Positions 6,092-12,881 of a stretch of DNA of 16,253 nt are shown here, in pieces (positions within the stretch are counted from its first letter, which is position 1; each line of letters opens with the position of its first letter). The position numbers and the translations under genes were made by a program. The stretch comes from Halothece sp. MAG (GTDB lineage Bacteria > Cyanobacteriota > Cyanobacteriia > Cyanobacteriales > Rubidibacteraceae), in the NCBI GenBank assembly GCA_018610095.1, contig JAHEOB010000137.1, positions 1 to 16,253 of the forward strand, read 5' to 3'. The notes under the pieces are model-generated. The model searched no databases, was not told where the DNA came from, and saw nothing but the letters and a program-made list of their open reading frames with translations.

Positions 6092-6880
6092 ATGATGTCA
6101 CAACACCCTGTTGCTGTTTGGTTAACTCCCAATCCCATTTTAAATGGCTTCCATGCTCCCTTATTAAAAAACTTATCTCAACAAGGCAATCCCATTGCCC
6201 ATTGGGAATATCTTCAAGATCAAGATGAATCAGCCTCTCTGACACAAGCCCTGAGTTCCTTACAAGACTATTTTGCCACCTTATCCCAACCCGTCCATTT
6301 AATGGGGCATGGCATTGGCGGTTGGTTAGGGCTACTTTATGCCCGTCAATGCCCAGAGCAAATTAAATCTCTCACCCTATTAAGTGTGGGAACCAACCCC
6401 GCCTTAGATTGGCAGGCCTATTATTATACGTTATACAAACATTTACGCTGTCCAAGAAATCTCATCTTGGAACAGATGGTTTATAACTTGTTTGGCGAGC
6501 AAAATTCTACCATGACTCATTATTTGGTGGAATTGTTACGGCGAGATTTGGCATCATCTCCCTCCCCCCACTCTCTTTATCAACAATGGGAAGATTCCCC
6601 TGGGGGCATTGATGTTCCCTTATTGGTTTGTGGTAGTGAGGATGATTTAGTGGTTCCCCCCACTGCCATTAAAGACTGGAAACGCTATATGAATTCCTCA
6701 CAAGATGACATTTGGTTAACGCCACGAGGGTATCATTTCTACCATTATTTTGCTCCCCATGAAGTGGCATCAACCATAGGACAATTTTGGCAGAAAACAG
6801 AACGGCAGTTGCCCATCCCTGCCTCTGCCACCGATCTTAAAGTTAGTGACCGTTTGTCTAATTCGTTTTTACAATCATGA
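6092..6880 (+). CDS. Alpha/beta-hydrolase-fold protein lacking the nucleophile serine
   Basis: The 262-residue protein has the hydrolase fold layout. The nucleophile-elbow motif is MGHGIGG (71-77), then a buried strand SLTLLSVG, an acid-loop segment LLVCGSEDDLVVPP (177-190, D184 or D185) and a late histidine H215 in RGYHFYH. The canonical elbow is G-H-S-x-G-G. Here the codon is GGC, so residue 74 is glycine and the Ser-Asp-His triad is incomplete. It is therefore either a non-hydrolytic binding or scaffold protein, or one that uses another chemistry. The frame is otherwise intact, so this is not simple decay. ATG 6092 and ATG 6095 are adjacent starts, and no clear ribosome binding site is present. 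Its 3' end overlaps the convergent cobI-type gene by 23 bases. Confidence 0.85.
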   Translation: MMSQHPVAVWLTPNPILNGFHAPLLKNLSQQGNPIAHWEYLQDQDESASLTQALSSLQDYFATLSQPVHLMGHGIGGWLGLLYARQCPEQIKSLTLLSVGTNPALDWQAYYYTLYKHLRCPRNLILEQMVYNLFGEQNSTMTHYLVELLRRDLASSPSPHSLYQQWEDSPGGIDVPLLVCGSEDDLVVPPTAIKDWKRYMNSSQDDIWLTPRGYHFYHYFAPHEVASTIGQFWQKTERQLPIPASATDLKVSDRLSNSFLQS

Positions 6881-7559
6881 TGGAAAAATAGGATAATTGT
6901 AAATGGGCGCGATCGCGCAAATCAGGATAAATGACTTGTTCGGGCATCGTAGCCCGTTCCACCACCGAACTGGAAGCCAGTAATCCCTTTTGTTGTAACA
7001 ATTCCCAAACTTGAGGATAGAGCGAACTAAATTTCATTAATACCACAACTTCTGCCGAATTGAGAGCCGTTTCCAGTTCATGCAAATGATACAGGGTTGG
7101 TAAAATCGTTAAACGCTGCGATCGCGTTGTCAACGGAATCCCTAATTCCGCAACCGCCGCCATTGGGGAAGACACCCCTGGAATCGTTTTCACCTTAACA
7201 GTGGGATCGAGGGTTTGAACCGTTTGAGCGAGATAGGTAAAGGTACTATAAAAACTAATATCTCCCTCACAAGCAAACGTGACATCCACCCCCGTTTGCA
7301 AATAGGATAAAACCTCACCGGCAGCAGTTTGCCACGCCTCGATTAAAGCGCGATCGTCTTGCACATAGGGAAATTTCAGGGGTAATCTTCTTTGATGAGA
7401 TTGTAACCAAGGAGTAATAATACGTTCTGCAATCCCCGATTTGCCTTGGACACCTTCTGGAAATGCAACAACGCTTGCTTGTTGCAGATACCGTAATCCC
7501 TTGACCGTTATCAGTTCGGGATCACCCGTTCCCACACTAATGCCATAAAGATAACTCAC
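6858..7559 (-). CDS. cobI: Precorrin-2 C20-methyltransferase (cobalamin pathway)
   Basis: The 233-residue protein transfers a methyl group from S-adenosylmethionine to C20 of precorrin-2 (or cobalt-precorrin-2; cyanobacteria use the early-cobalt route, where the name CbiL is also used). It has the tetrapyrrole methylase fold: YGISVGTGDPELITVKG (5-21) at the N-terminus, CEGDISFYSTF (97-107), and IPGVSS (126-131) in the SAM site. The SFYSTF segment is typical of the C20 enzyme within this superfamily. Length is normal. It lies 53 bases downstream of the Rieske gene on the same strand, and no other cobalamin gene is in view. Its tail overlaps the convergent hydrolase-fold gene. Confidence 0.9.
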   Translation of the reverse strand: MSYLYGISVGTGDPELITVKGLRYLQQASVVAFPEGVQGKSGIAERIITPWLQSHQRRLPLKFPYVQDDRALIEAWQTAAGEVLSYLQTGVDVTFACEGDISFYSTFTYLAQTVQTLDPTVKVKTIPGVSSPMAAVAELGIPLTTRSQRLTILPTLYHLHELETALNSAEVVVLMKFSSLYPQVWELLQQKGLLASSSVVERATMPEQVIYPDLRDRAHLQLSYFSIMIVKTN

Positions 7560-7612
7560 AGTTATTCTCTATAATTTGGTAACAGTAAGATTTTAACCTT
7601 TGCGCGATCGAG

Positions 7613-8041
7613 CTAACTAAGCTTTACCAACACTTGGTCATCTTCGGTTTTGACTTCATAATTGGTCAGTGGCTCATCTGCTGGACCTTGTAAAACTTCC
7701 CCTCGAATCGTAAACTGCGATCCATGACACGGGCAAGCAAGTCGTTCCTTATTGTCAGTTGCCTCTACGGTACAACCTTTATGAGGACAGGTGGGATCAA
7801 GTGCGATTAAGTCATTGCTGGGACTACGAATGACAATTACTCCTGTTTTTTCATCGAGCAAGCTACCCTGTTCATTTAATTCATCCACGGTTCCAATCAC
7901 TTGAAATTCACCTGATGATGGCTCATCTTTTGGGGTTGATGGTTCCGAACTATCTCCCACATTGTCATTACAACCAATAACCGAAGTGACAATCGCTCCC
8001 ATACTCATCCAACCCACAAATTCACGACGATTCATACCCAT
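7613..8041 (-). CDS. Rieske [2Fe-2S] protein with Tat-type lipoprotein signal (PetC3-like)
   Basis: The 142-residue protein starts with a twin-arginine signal (NRREFVGWMSMG, R5-R6) ending in a lipobox-like SVIGC with C24 as the likely lipidated residue. An acidic linker (25-44) follows. The Rieske domain has CPHKGC (85-90) and CPCHGSQF (103-110): ligands C85, H87, C103 and H106, and a C90-C105 disulfide. It is shorter than the cytochrome b6f Rieske subunit PetC and has a cleavable-type lipoprotein signal rather than a long transmembrane anchor. This resembles the small cyanobacterial PetC3 type reported in the plasma membrane. It should face the periplasm or lumen and transfer electrons; its partner is unknown. 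A GAGG sequence precedes the ATG. Confidence 0.88.
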   Translation of the reverse strand: MGMNRREFVGWMSMGAIVTSVIGCNDNVGDSSEPSTPKDEPSSGEFQVIGTVDELNEQGSLLDEKTGVIVIRSPSNDLIALDPTCPHKGCTVEATDNKERLACPCHGSQFTIRGEVLQGPADEPLTNYEVKTEDDQVLVKLS

Positions 8042-8082
8042 AGTGTTTGACCTCTCAGATTAACCTTGACCAAATATTGTAG

Positions 8083-8109
8083 TTGAATGAGAAATAATTA
8101 TGCTATAAT
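8083..8109 (+). promoter_or_regulatory. Plus-strand promoter with extended -10
   Basis: TGCTATAAT (8101-8109) is an extended -10 element. TTGAAT (8083-8088) lies 15 bases upstream of TATAAT. The predicted start is near 8116. No protein gene follows; a hairpin with a T-run begins a few bases later. Confidence 0.45.
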
Positions 8110-8123
8110 TAGTAAATACAGAT

Positions 8124-8160
8124 AAACATCCTTTCTGAAAGCAAAAAAAGGTGTTTTTTT
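8124..8160 (+). terminator. Intrinsic terminator, possibly ending a very short RNA
   Basis: AAACA (8124-8128) and CCTTT (8130-8134) pair with AAAGG (8147-8151) and TGTTT (8152-8156), with one bulged T, followed by a run of T (8154-8160). No plus-strand gene ends here, since the neighbour to the left is the divergent Rieske gene. It would therefore close a transcript of about 45 bases from the promoter just upstream, or attenuate reading into the element at 8281. Confidence 0.5.
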
Positions 8161-8280
8161 AGATAGTTAATTAAAAGGCTAGAAGTTTTTTTATAACTTG
8201 GGTAGCCAAACATCTAACCTGAGCAATTTTATTTAATGAGAAAGTTAGTACCCAGGGACGCTGGGGGAAAGGAAATCGTC

Positions 8281-8402
8281 TGTCAAGTCGATCTGCCGGG
8301 GATAGGGCACTATCTAGGTAAAAGGCGTAGGGCAGAAATGCTCAATCGCGAGGTTGACAAGCCCAGACTGTATTGCTTGCAATCAGTGTGGGAGAACGTC
8401 AC
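8281..8402 (+). ncRNA. Second IS200/IS605-like right end with omega-RNA-like fold
   Basis: This lies in the 410-base gene-free stretch 8042-8451. Nested stems are visible: TGTCAA (8281-8286) with TTGACA (8354-8359), CTGCC (8293-8297) with GGCAG (8331-8335), and GATAG (8301-8305) with CTATC (8310-8314). Then AAGCCC leads into a long hairpin. CCCAGACTG-T-ATTGC (8362-8376) pairs with GCAAT-CAGTGTGGG (8379-8392), with one mismatch and one bulge, and GGGAGAACGTCAC follows. The order AAGCCC, hairpin, GGGAGxAxxGTCAC matches the right end at 1844-1883, on the opposite strand. A guide would start at 8403 with GAGCCAACTCC. No TnpB frame is present. Expression is inferred. Confidence 0.45.
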
Positions 8403-8411
8403 GAGCCAACT

Positions 8412-8432
8412 CCCCCTAACAAGAGTAGGGGG
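8412..8432. repeat. Perfect GC-rich hairpin beyond the ndhJ stop
   Basis: CCCCCTA (8412-8418) pairs perfectly with TAGGGGG (8426-8432) over a 7-base loop, 20 bases past the ndhJ stop codon. No T-run follows on either strand. It may protect the 3' end of the ndhCKJ mRNA, or belong to the adjacent element relic. Confidence 0.5.
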
Positions 8433-8451
8433 ACACTTATGATGCAAGTTT

Positions 8452-9018
8452 CTAATAAGCGTGCTGAATTTCGTAGAACTCGGGAGAAATGTAATCTTTG
8501 CGGAGCGGCCAACCCACCCAATCTTCATTCATTAAGATGCGTTTGAGATTGGGATGCCCTTCAAACACAATGCCAAACATATCGTAAGTTTCCCGTTCTT
8601 GCCAATCTGCCGCCTTCCAAATCCAATAAACCGAAGGAACACGGGGATTGTCACGGGGTAAAAAGACCTTTAGACGGACTTCTTCCGTTGATTCTGCATC
8701 ATCAAACACCTTAGCCAAATGATAGAAACTAACCAGATCATTCCCCGGACCTGAATCATATCCCCCTTGACATTGCAGATAGTTAAACCCCTTTTGATAA
8801 AGGGCTTTAGCAACTGGCAATAGTTGATCAGCTTGAACACTAATCATTTCTACCCCACGATGATCCGGGGTTAAGGGTTGGTTATCGAACCCTTGTTCCG
8901 TGAGCCAAGAAGAGACCACGCCAGCCTCAACAATTTGCGACTCTTCTTGTTGATTCTCTTGTTGTTGAGATTGTTCCTGCTGCTGGTTATTTTGACTGTT
9001 TGATTCCTGTTGAGCCAC
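8452..9018 (-). CDS. ndhJ: NAD(P)H-quinone oxidoreductase (NDH-1) subunit J
   Basis: The 188-residue protein is the 30-kDa-type hydrophilic-arm subunit of the thylakoid NDH-1 complex, which takes electrons from ferredoxin for cyclic flow and respiration. The family signature is in WQERETYDMFGI (139-150), followed by HPNLKRILMNEDWVGWPLRKDY. The first 28 residues form a glutamine-rich low-complexity extension (13 of 28 are Gln), longer and more biased than the usual N-terminus. The start is GTG at 9018, directly abutting the ndhK stop codon. GAGGAGG within the last ndhK codons gives a well-placed ribosome binding site, so translation is coupled. It is last in ndhC-ndhK-ndhJ. Confidence 0.95.
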   Translation of the reverse strand: MAQQESNSQNNQQQEQSQQQENQQEESQIVEAGVVSSWLTEQGFDNQPLTPDHRGVEMISVQADQLLPVAKALYQKGFNYLQCQGGYDSGPGNDLVSFYHLAKVFDDAESTEEVRLKVFLPRDNPRVPSVYWIWKAADWQERETYDMFGIVFEGHPNLKRILMNEDWVGWPLRKDYISPEFYEIQHAY

Positions 9019-9771
9019 TTATGCCTCCTCTTGTTGCGTTTGAGATGTTTCTAGTGCGGGAGGAACTTCAGCTCCCATTGCTTGGGCTAATTCTTTAGGA
9101 GGAGCTTGTCGCGTTTCTTGATTCAGATACGTTCCATCATGAATGGGAGAAACCAGTTTCATGTTATGAGTCGTGCTGTAGTAGCGATGGGTTTGTTCAA
9201 TGGAAGTGGCTCGCTCTTGAATTGAATCATTGGAAATCTTCTTCCGTAATTTGACAATAGCATCAACAATCGCTTCAGGGCGAGGCGGACACCCAGGAAT
9301 ATAGGCATCCACTGGAATCAGCTTATCCACCCCTCTAACGGCAGTCGGCGAATCCACACTAAACATGCCACCAGTAATTGTGCAGGCTCCCATTGCCATG
9401 ACATATTTTGGCGAAGGCATTTCCTCATAAAGGCGCACCAACGCAGGAGCCATTTTCATGGTAATTGTCCCCGCAGTAATAATTAAATCAGCTTGACGAG
9501 GGCTAGAACGGGGTAATAAGCCAAAACGGTCAAAGTCAAACCGCGAACCAATCAATGCGGCAAACTCAATAAAGCAGCAGGCAGTGCCATACATCATCGG
9601 CCACAGACTCGATAATCGTGACCAATTATAAATATCATCTACTGTCGTGAGAATGACGTTTTCCGATAACTCTTGCGTGACGCCAGTACGACTGGCGGGA
9701 TTGAGAATTTTCTCTCGCTGTTGTTGTTCTAATGTTTCTTGATCCATTGCTGATTCAGAATTCATGACCAT
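9019..9771 (-). CDS. ndhK: NAD(P)H-quinone oxidoreductase (NDH-1) subunit K
   Basis: The 250-residue subunit holds the terminal [4Fe-4S] cluster (N2 equivalent) next to plastoquinone. The cluster ligands are C65 and C66 in YGTACCFIEFAAL, C130 in MGACTITGG and C161 in PGCPPRPE. The C-terminus is a glutamine- and glutamate-rich tail. ATG 9771 has AAGGAGC 6 bases upstream. An internal ATG at 9765 forms an ATGA overlap with the ndhC stop and is the alternative. With the longer start the gene overlaps ndhC by 10 bases, so all three ndh genes are translationally coupled. Confidence 0.96.
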   Translation of the reverse strand: MVMNSESAMDQETLEQQQREKILNPASRTGVTQELSENVILTTVDDIYNWSRLSSLWPMMYGTACCFIEFAALIGSRFDFDRFGLLPRSSPRQADLIITAGTITMKMAPALVRLYEEMPSPKYVMAMGACTITGGMFSVDSPTAVRGVDKLIPVDAYIPGCPPRPEAIVDAIVKLRKKISNDSIQERATSIEQTHRYYSTTHNMKLVSPIHDGTYLNQETRQAPPKELAQAMGAEVPPALETSQTQQEEA

Positions 9772-10124
9772 TCTAATGCTCCTTTACGCCATGCGTACAC
9801 TAATGCAACTACCAGAATTGCAATAAATATGAGGGCTTCAATAAACGCCAGTAACCCTAGTTGATTAAAGGCAACTGCCCATGGATAGAGAAAGACAGTT
9901 TCCACATCGAAAATTACAAACACTAGGGCAAACATGTAATAACGGATATTAAATTGAATCCAAGCTCCGCCCAATAGCTCCATCCCAGATTCATAAGTGG
10001 TACGAGTTTCTGGGCCACCGCCACTAGGCCTTAATAGTTTAGAAGCGGTAAGGGCAATTACTGGGATTAGCGAGCAAATGAGCAGAAAGCCTAAAAAGTA
10101 TTCATAACCACTGAGTGCAAACAC
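9762..10124 (-). CDS. ndhC: NAD(P)H-quinone oxidoreductase (NDH-1) subunit 3 (C)
   Basis: This 120-residue membrane subunit has three hydrophobic helices (about 8-25, 62-82 and 88-110). It carries the family signature GGPETRTTYESGMELLGGAWIQFNIRYY (36-63 region) and FVIFDVETVFLYPWA, which forms part of the quinone-channel loop. The start is GTG at 10124, giving MFALSGYEYFL. This matches the conserved NdhC N-terminus and is preceded by AGAGGAAA. It is the first gene of ndhC-ndhK-ndhJ, and the 116 bases upstream should hold the operon promoter, which I cannot define clearly. Confidence 0.96.
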   Translation of the reverse strand: MFALSGYEYFLGFLLICSLIPVIALTASKLLRPSGGGPETRTTYESGMELLGGAWIQFNIRYYMFALVFVIFDVETVFLYPWAVAFNQLGLLAFIEALIFIAILVVALVYAWRKGALEWS

Positions 10125-10240
10125 TTGTTGATTTCCTCTCGTTCCGTCCTACTTGATTAATGTTTCTTTACTCGTCTCCATCGTATCTTAATCCATGGCG
10201 AGTCTTGGATCATTGATGGCAAATTAATGATATGGAATTT

Positions 10241-10792
10241 TTATATTTGCGATTGATCAGCACGGGTTAATTCCACACTCTCCCGTCCATCTTTGGATTG
10301 AAAATAAACGGTTACCTGTTCTTCTTTAGCCGTGGGAAGGACTTTCCCCGTAAAATCAGGATGAATGGGAAGTTGACGGTGTCCGCGATCCACTAATACC
10401 AGTAACCAAATGGCTGCCGGTCGCCCATATTCCGTCACCGCATTCAAGGCAGCGCGAGCAGTCCGTCCTTTATAAATCACATCATCCACTAAAACAACAA
10501 TTTTATCCGTTAAATCCAAAGGAATAGTCGTTTCTGCCGGGGTACGTGTTTTGATTTGATCTAAATCGTCCCGATAAAACGTAATATCTAACATCCCCAC
10601 AGGAATGGAGACTCCTTCTAAACTTTGAATTTGTTGCGAAAGGAGTTCTGCTAGGGGAACGCCTCTGGTTTGAATACCTAAAAGCACTAAATTGGATAAT
10701 TCTTGGGCTTGTTCAATTAGTTGTGACGCCAGCCTTGTAATCGCCCGTCGAATTTCTTCTGCTGATAAAATCTCGATGACTTGTGGAGGCAT
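10241..10792 (-). CDS. pyrR: PyrR: pyrimidine operon regulator / uracil phosphoribosyltransferase-type protein
   Basis: The 183-residue protein has the type I phosphoribosyltransferase fold. The PRPP-binding loop is VVLVDDVIYKGRTARAAL (99-116), preceded by LGIQTRGVPLA (38-48) and the DITFYRDD flexible-loop segment (69-76) typical of PyrR. In Bacillus PyrR binds pyr mRNA and also makes UMP from uracil. Cyanobacterial members are usually named by homology, and an RNA-binding role here is not shown. No pyr gene or leader is in the window. It lies 21 bases downstream of the DUF2062 gene and is probably cotranscribed with it. Confidence 0.92.
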   Translation of the reverse strand: MPPQVIEILSAEEIRRAITRLASQLIEQAQELSNLVLLGIQTRGVPLAELLSQQIQSLEGVSIPVGMLDITFYRDDLDQIKTRTPAETTIPLDLTDKIVVLVDDVIYKGRTARAALNAVTEYGRPAAIWLLVLVDRGHRQLPIHPDFTGKVLPTAKEEQVTVYFQSKDGRESVELTRADQSQI

Positions 10793-10813
10793 TACTAACC
10801 CACTACGGTTTAA

Positions 10814-11329
10814 CTAATTACTTTTAACAAATGATCGCTTACGCAAACGAGGAATGAGCCATAATCCTAAAAAGTAAGCAATGAAAGCTGCGATCGCGCC
10901 AACCACACTACATCCAAAAAATAGCGTGACAGCAAAAGTTTTTCCCGCTTGTAATAACTCTGCTGTGGAAGTCCACTCCACCTTTTGAGAAACCTCATCC
11001 GTTCCTAATAGCACTCGTCCCACATTGTAATTAAAAATATAGATGGGCACATAAGTAAAAGGATTACTAATCCAAGTTCCAACGGCAGCCGTAATTTTAT
11101 TGCCTCGGATCAAAATCGCCAAAAGCAGTCCAAAAATCGTTTGTAACCCAAACAAGGGAAAGAAACCTGCAAACACCCCCATTGCCAACCCGCGCGCGAT
11201 CGCAGGGGTTGTACTGCGCAATCGAATTAAACGCAAATAGAGATAGCGAAGTTTTCGTCGCCACCAATCTTGTTTTCGATATTGCTTTTTCTGCGACTTT
11301 TTCTGGGACAAAAAAGAAGTGGGTTGCAT
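10814..11329 (-). CDS. DUF2062-domain membrane protein
   Basis: The 171-residue protein begins with a strongly basic N-terminus (about 9-40, many Lys and Arg). It has DUF2062 signatures GVFAGFFPLFGLQT (51-64), RGNKITAAVGTWISNP and FTYVPIYIFNYNVG (75-104). Hydrophobic segments (about 48-74, 82-100 and 132-158) indicate an inner-membrane protein. The family has no established biochemical activity; the basic tail would lie in the cytoplasm. It is the upstream gene of a probable two-gene unit with pyrR and is divergent from the epimerase gene. A first ATG just upstream in another frame is not used. Confidence 0.88.
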   Translation of the reverse strand: MQPTSFLSQKKSQKKQYRKQDWWRRKLRYLYLRLIRLRSTTPAIARGLAMGVFAGFFPLFGLQTIFGLLLAILIRGNKITAAVGTWISNPFTYVPIYIFNYNVGRVLLGTDEVSQKVEWTSTAELLQAGKTFAVTLFFGCSVVGAIAAFIAYFLGLWLIPRLRKRSFVKSN

Positions 11330-11429
11330 CAGTTTCGTGGCGCATTATTCAATCTATCATTTTTCATACTAACTTGCTAATCTGAAAAAATGGGACAATA
11401 AAACGGATTGCTGTATTAGGAAAACACTT

Positions 11430-12368
11430 ATGCGCATTTTAATCATGGGCGGAACGCGCTTTATTGGCGTTGCCCTAACGAAATTATTAGTCCAACAAGG
11501 GCATGACGTCACCTTGTTTAATCGAGGCAATAAGCCTTCCCCCGTTCAAGGAGTGCAGGAAATCCATGGTGATAGAAAAGATGCGACTCAACTCAAAGAG
11601 AAATTAGGCTCTCAAAGCTTTGATGCCATCTTTGACAATAATGGACGAGAATTAAGTGATACTCAACCCTTAGTAGAATTATTTAAAGATCACATTCAGC
11701 ACTTTATTTATGTCAGTTCGGCAGGAGTGTATCTCAAATCCGATCAAATGCCTCACCGCGAAGGGGATCCCATTGATCCCAAAAGTCGCCATAAAGGCAA
11801 ACATGACACCGAAGATTATTTAGATGCCATGGGCGTTCCTTGGACATCGGTGCGTCCCGTTTATATTTATGGATCAGGGAATTATAATGACTTAGAGGCT
11901 TGGTTTTTTGATCGCATTGTGCGCGATCGCGCTCTTCCCATCCCTGGCAATGGTCAACATATGACGCAATTAGGTCATGTTCAAGACCTAGCCCAAGCTA
12001 TGGCATCAATTCTAGGGAATCAAACTGCCATTGGGCAAGTTTATAATCTCTCAGGAGAACGGTATATCACCTTTGATGGATTAGCCCGCACCTGTGCCAA
12101 AGCCATTGGAAAATCCCCAGAAGACTTAAAATTAGTTCACTACGATCCCCAACAATTTAACTTTGGCAAACGCAAAGCCTTCCCTCTGAGAATGCAGCAT
12201 TTCTTTACCGACATTCATAAAGCCCAAAGGGATTTAAATTGGCAACCCCAATACGACTTAATTAGTGGCTTAAAAGAATCTTTTGAAAACGATTATTTAG
12301 CCAATCATCGTCAAGAAGCTGACATTGACTTCTCCCTTGATGATGAAATTCTCTCCCAAGTGGGATAA
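11430..12368 (+). CDS. NAD-dependent epimerase/dehydratase family protein, CSP41b-like
   Basis: The 312-residue atypical SDR has a Rossmann motif GGTRFIG (7-13) and the segment YVSSAGVYLKSDQMPHREGDPIDPKSRHKGK (94-124 region), close to chloroplast CSP41b. SSAGVY keeps the serine and tyrosine, but the usual YxxxK lysine is replaced by the KSRHKGKHDTE pattern of CSP41. Catalysis as a sugar epimerase is therefore doubtful. Plant CSP41 proteins bind and cleave RNA and associate with ribosomes and transcription complexes; the cyanobacterial homologues are less studied. AGGAAA sits 6 bases before the ATG. It is convergent with sixA, with only 9 bases between the stop codons. Confidence 0.88.
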   Translation: MRILIMGGTRFIGVALTKLLVQQGHDVTLFNRGNKPSPVQGVQEIHGDRKDATQLKEKLGSQSFDAIFDNNGRELSDTQPLVELFKDHIQHFIYVSSAGVYLKSDQMPHREGDPIDPKSRHKGKHDTEDYLDAMGVPWTSVRPVYIYGSGNYNDLEAWFFDRIVRDRALPIPGNGQHMTQLGHVQDLAQAMASILGNQTAIGQVYNLSGERYITFDGLARTCAKAIGKSPEDLKLVHYDPQQFNFGKRKAFPLRMQHFFTDIHKAQRDLNWQPQYDLISGLKESFENDYLANHRQEADIDFSLDDEILSQVG

Positions 12369-12377
12369 ATTCCTTAG

Positions 12378-12878
12378 CTAATTCAACATCCACTTCGGCG
12401 GAATCAGTAAACCCAATTCACTCGCGCCAAAAGGAGATTGCTGGGTAGGGCAATTTAATGCCATTACCCCTGCTTTTTTTACTAGTAATTTCCCTTGTGC
12501 TTTTCCCCAAACCAAGGTTTCAGCCCAGTTGCCTAAATCAGGTTGATGCCCCACTAATGCCACCGTTTTTTCCTGTTGTACCGTTTCAGCTTGCCACCAA
12601 TCAATCCATTGCTGAATCTCACCATCTGGGGCTAACGGGGAAAACGTTTCCACAGTCGTGGTGAGACCCACTTCTTGTAAAATTTCTGCGGTTTGGGTTG
12701 CCCTCAACAAAGGGCTGGTTAAAATGACATCAAAGTTGACCCCAACTTCTTTAATCTGTTTGGCAACTTTTTTGGTTTTTTTTCGTCCTTTGTCAGTCAG
12801 AGGGCGCGTTTCATCTTTGTCAGCTAAAGCGCGATCCCAAGCAATACCGTGACGAATTAAATAAACATTTTGTGACAT
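12378..12878 (-). CDS. sixA: SixA-type phosphohistidine phosphatase (histidine phosphatase superfamily)
   Basis: The 166-residue protein has the histidine-phosphatase core: YLIRHG (6-11, R9 and nucleophile H10), SPLLRATQTAE (55-65, R59) and VGHQPDLG (109-116, H111). The short length and the RHG-to-GHQPD spacing match SixA, which removes phosphate from phosphohistidine in signalling domains. Other small phosphoglycerate-mutase-like proteins are the alternative. The start codon lies 3 bases after the stop of the DHH phosphoesterase gene, so the two are cotranscribed. Confidence 0.88.
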   Translation of the reverse strand: MSQNVYLIRHGIAWDRALADKDETRPLTDKGRKKTKKVAKQIKEVGVNFDVILTSPLLRATQTAEILQEVGLTTTVETFSPLAPDGEIQQWIDWWQAETVQQEKTVALVGHQPDLGNWAETLVWGKAQGKLLVKKAGVMALNCPTQQSPFGASELGLLIPPKWMLN

Positions 12879-12881
12879 TAT

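Noticed and set aside
8236..8442. A 68-residue plus-strand frame in the gap upstream of the ndh genes
   Set aside because: It has no family signature and lies over strongly self-pairing sequence (stems at 8281-8392). The structured-element explanation fits better.
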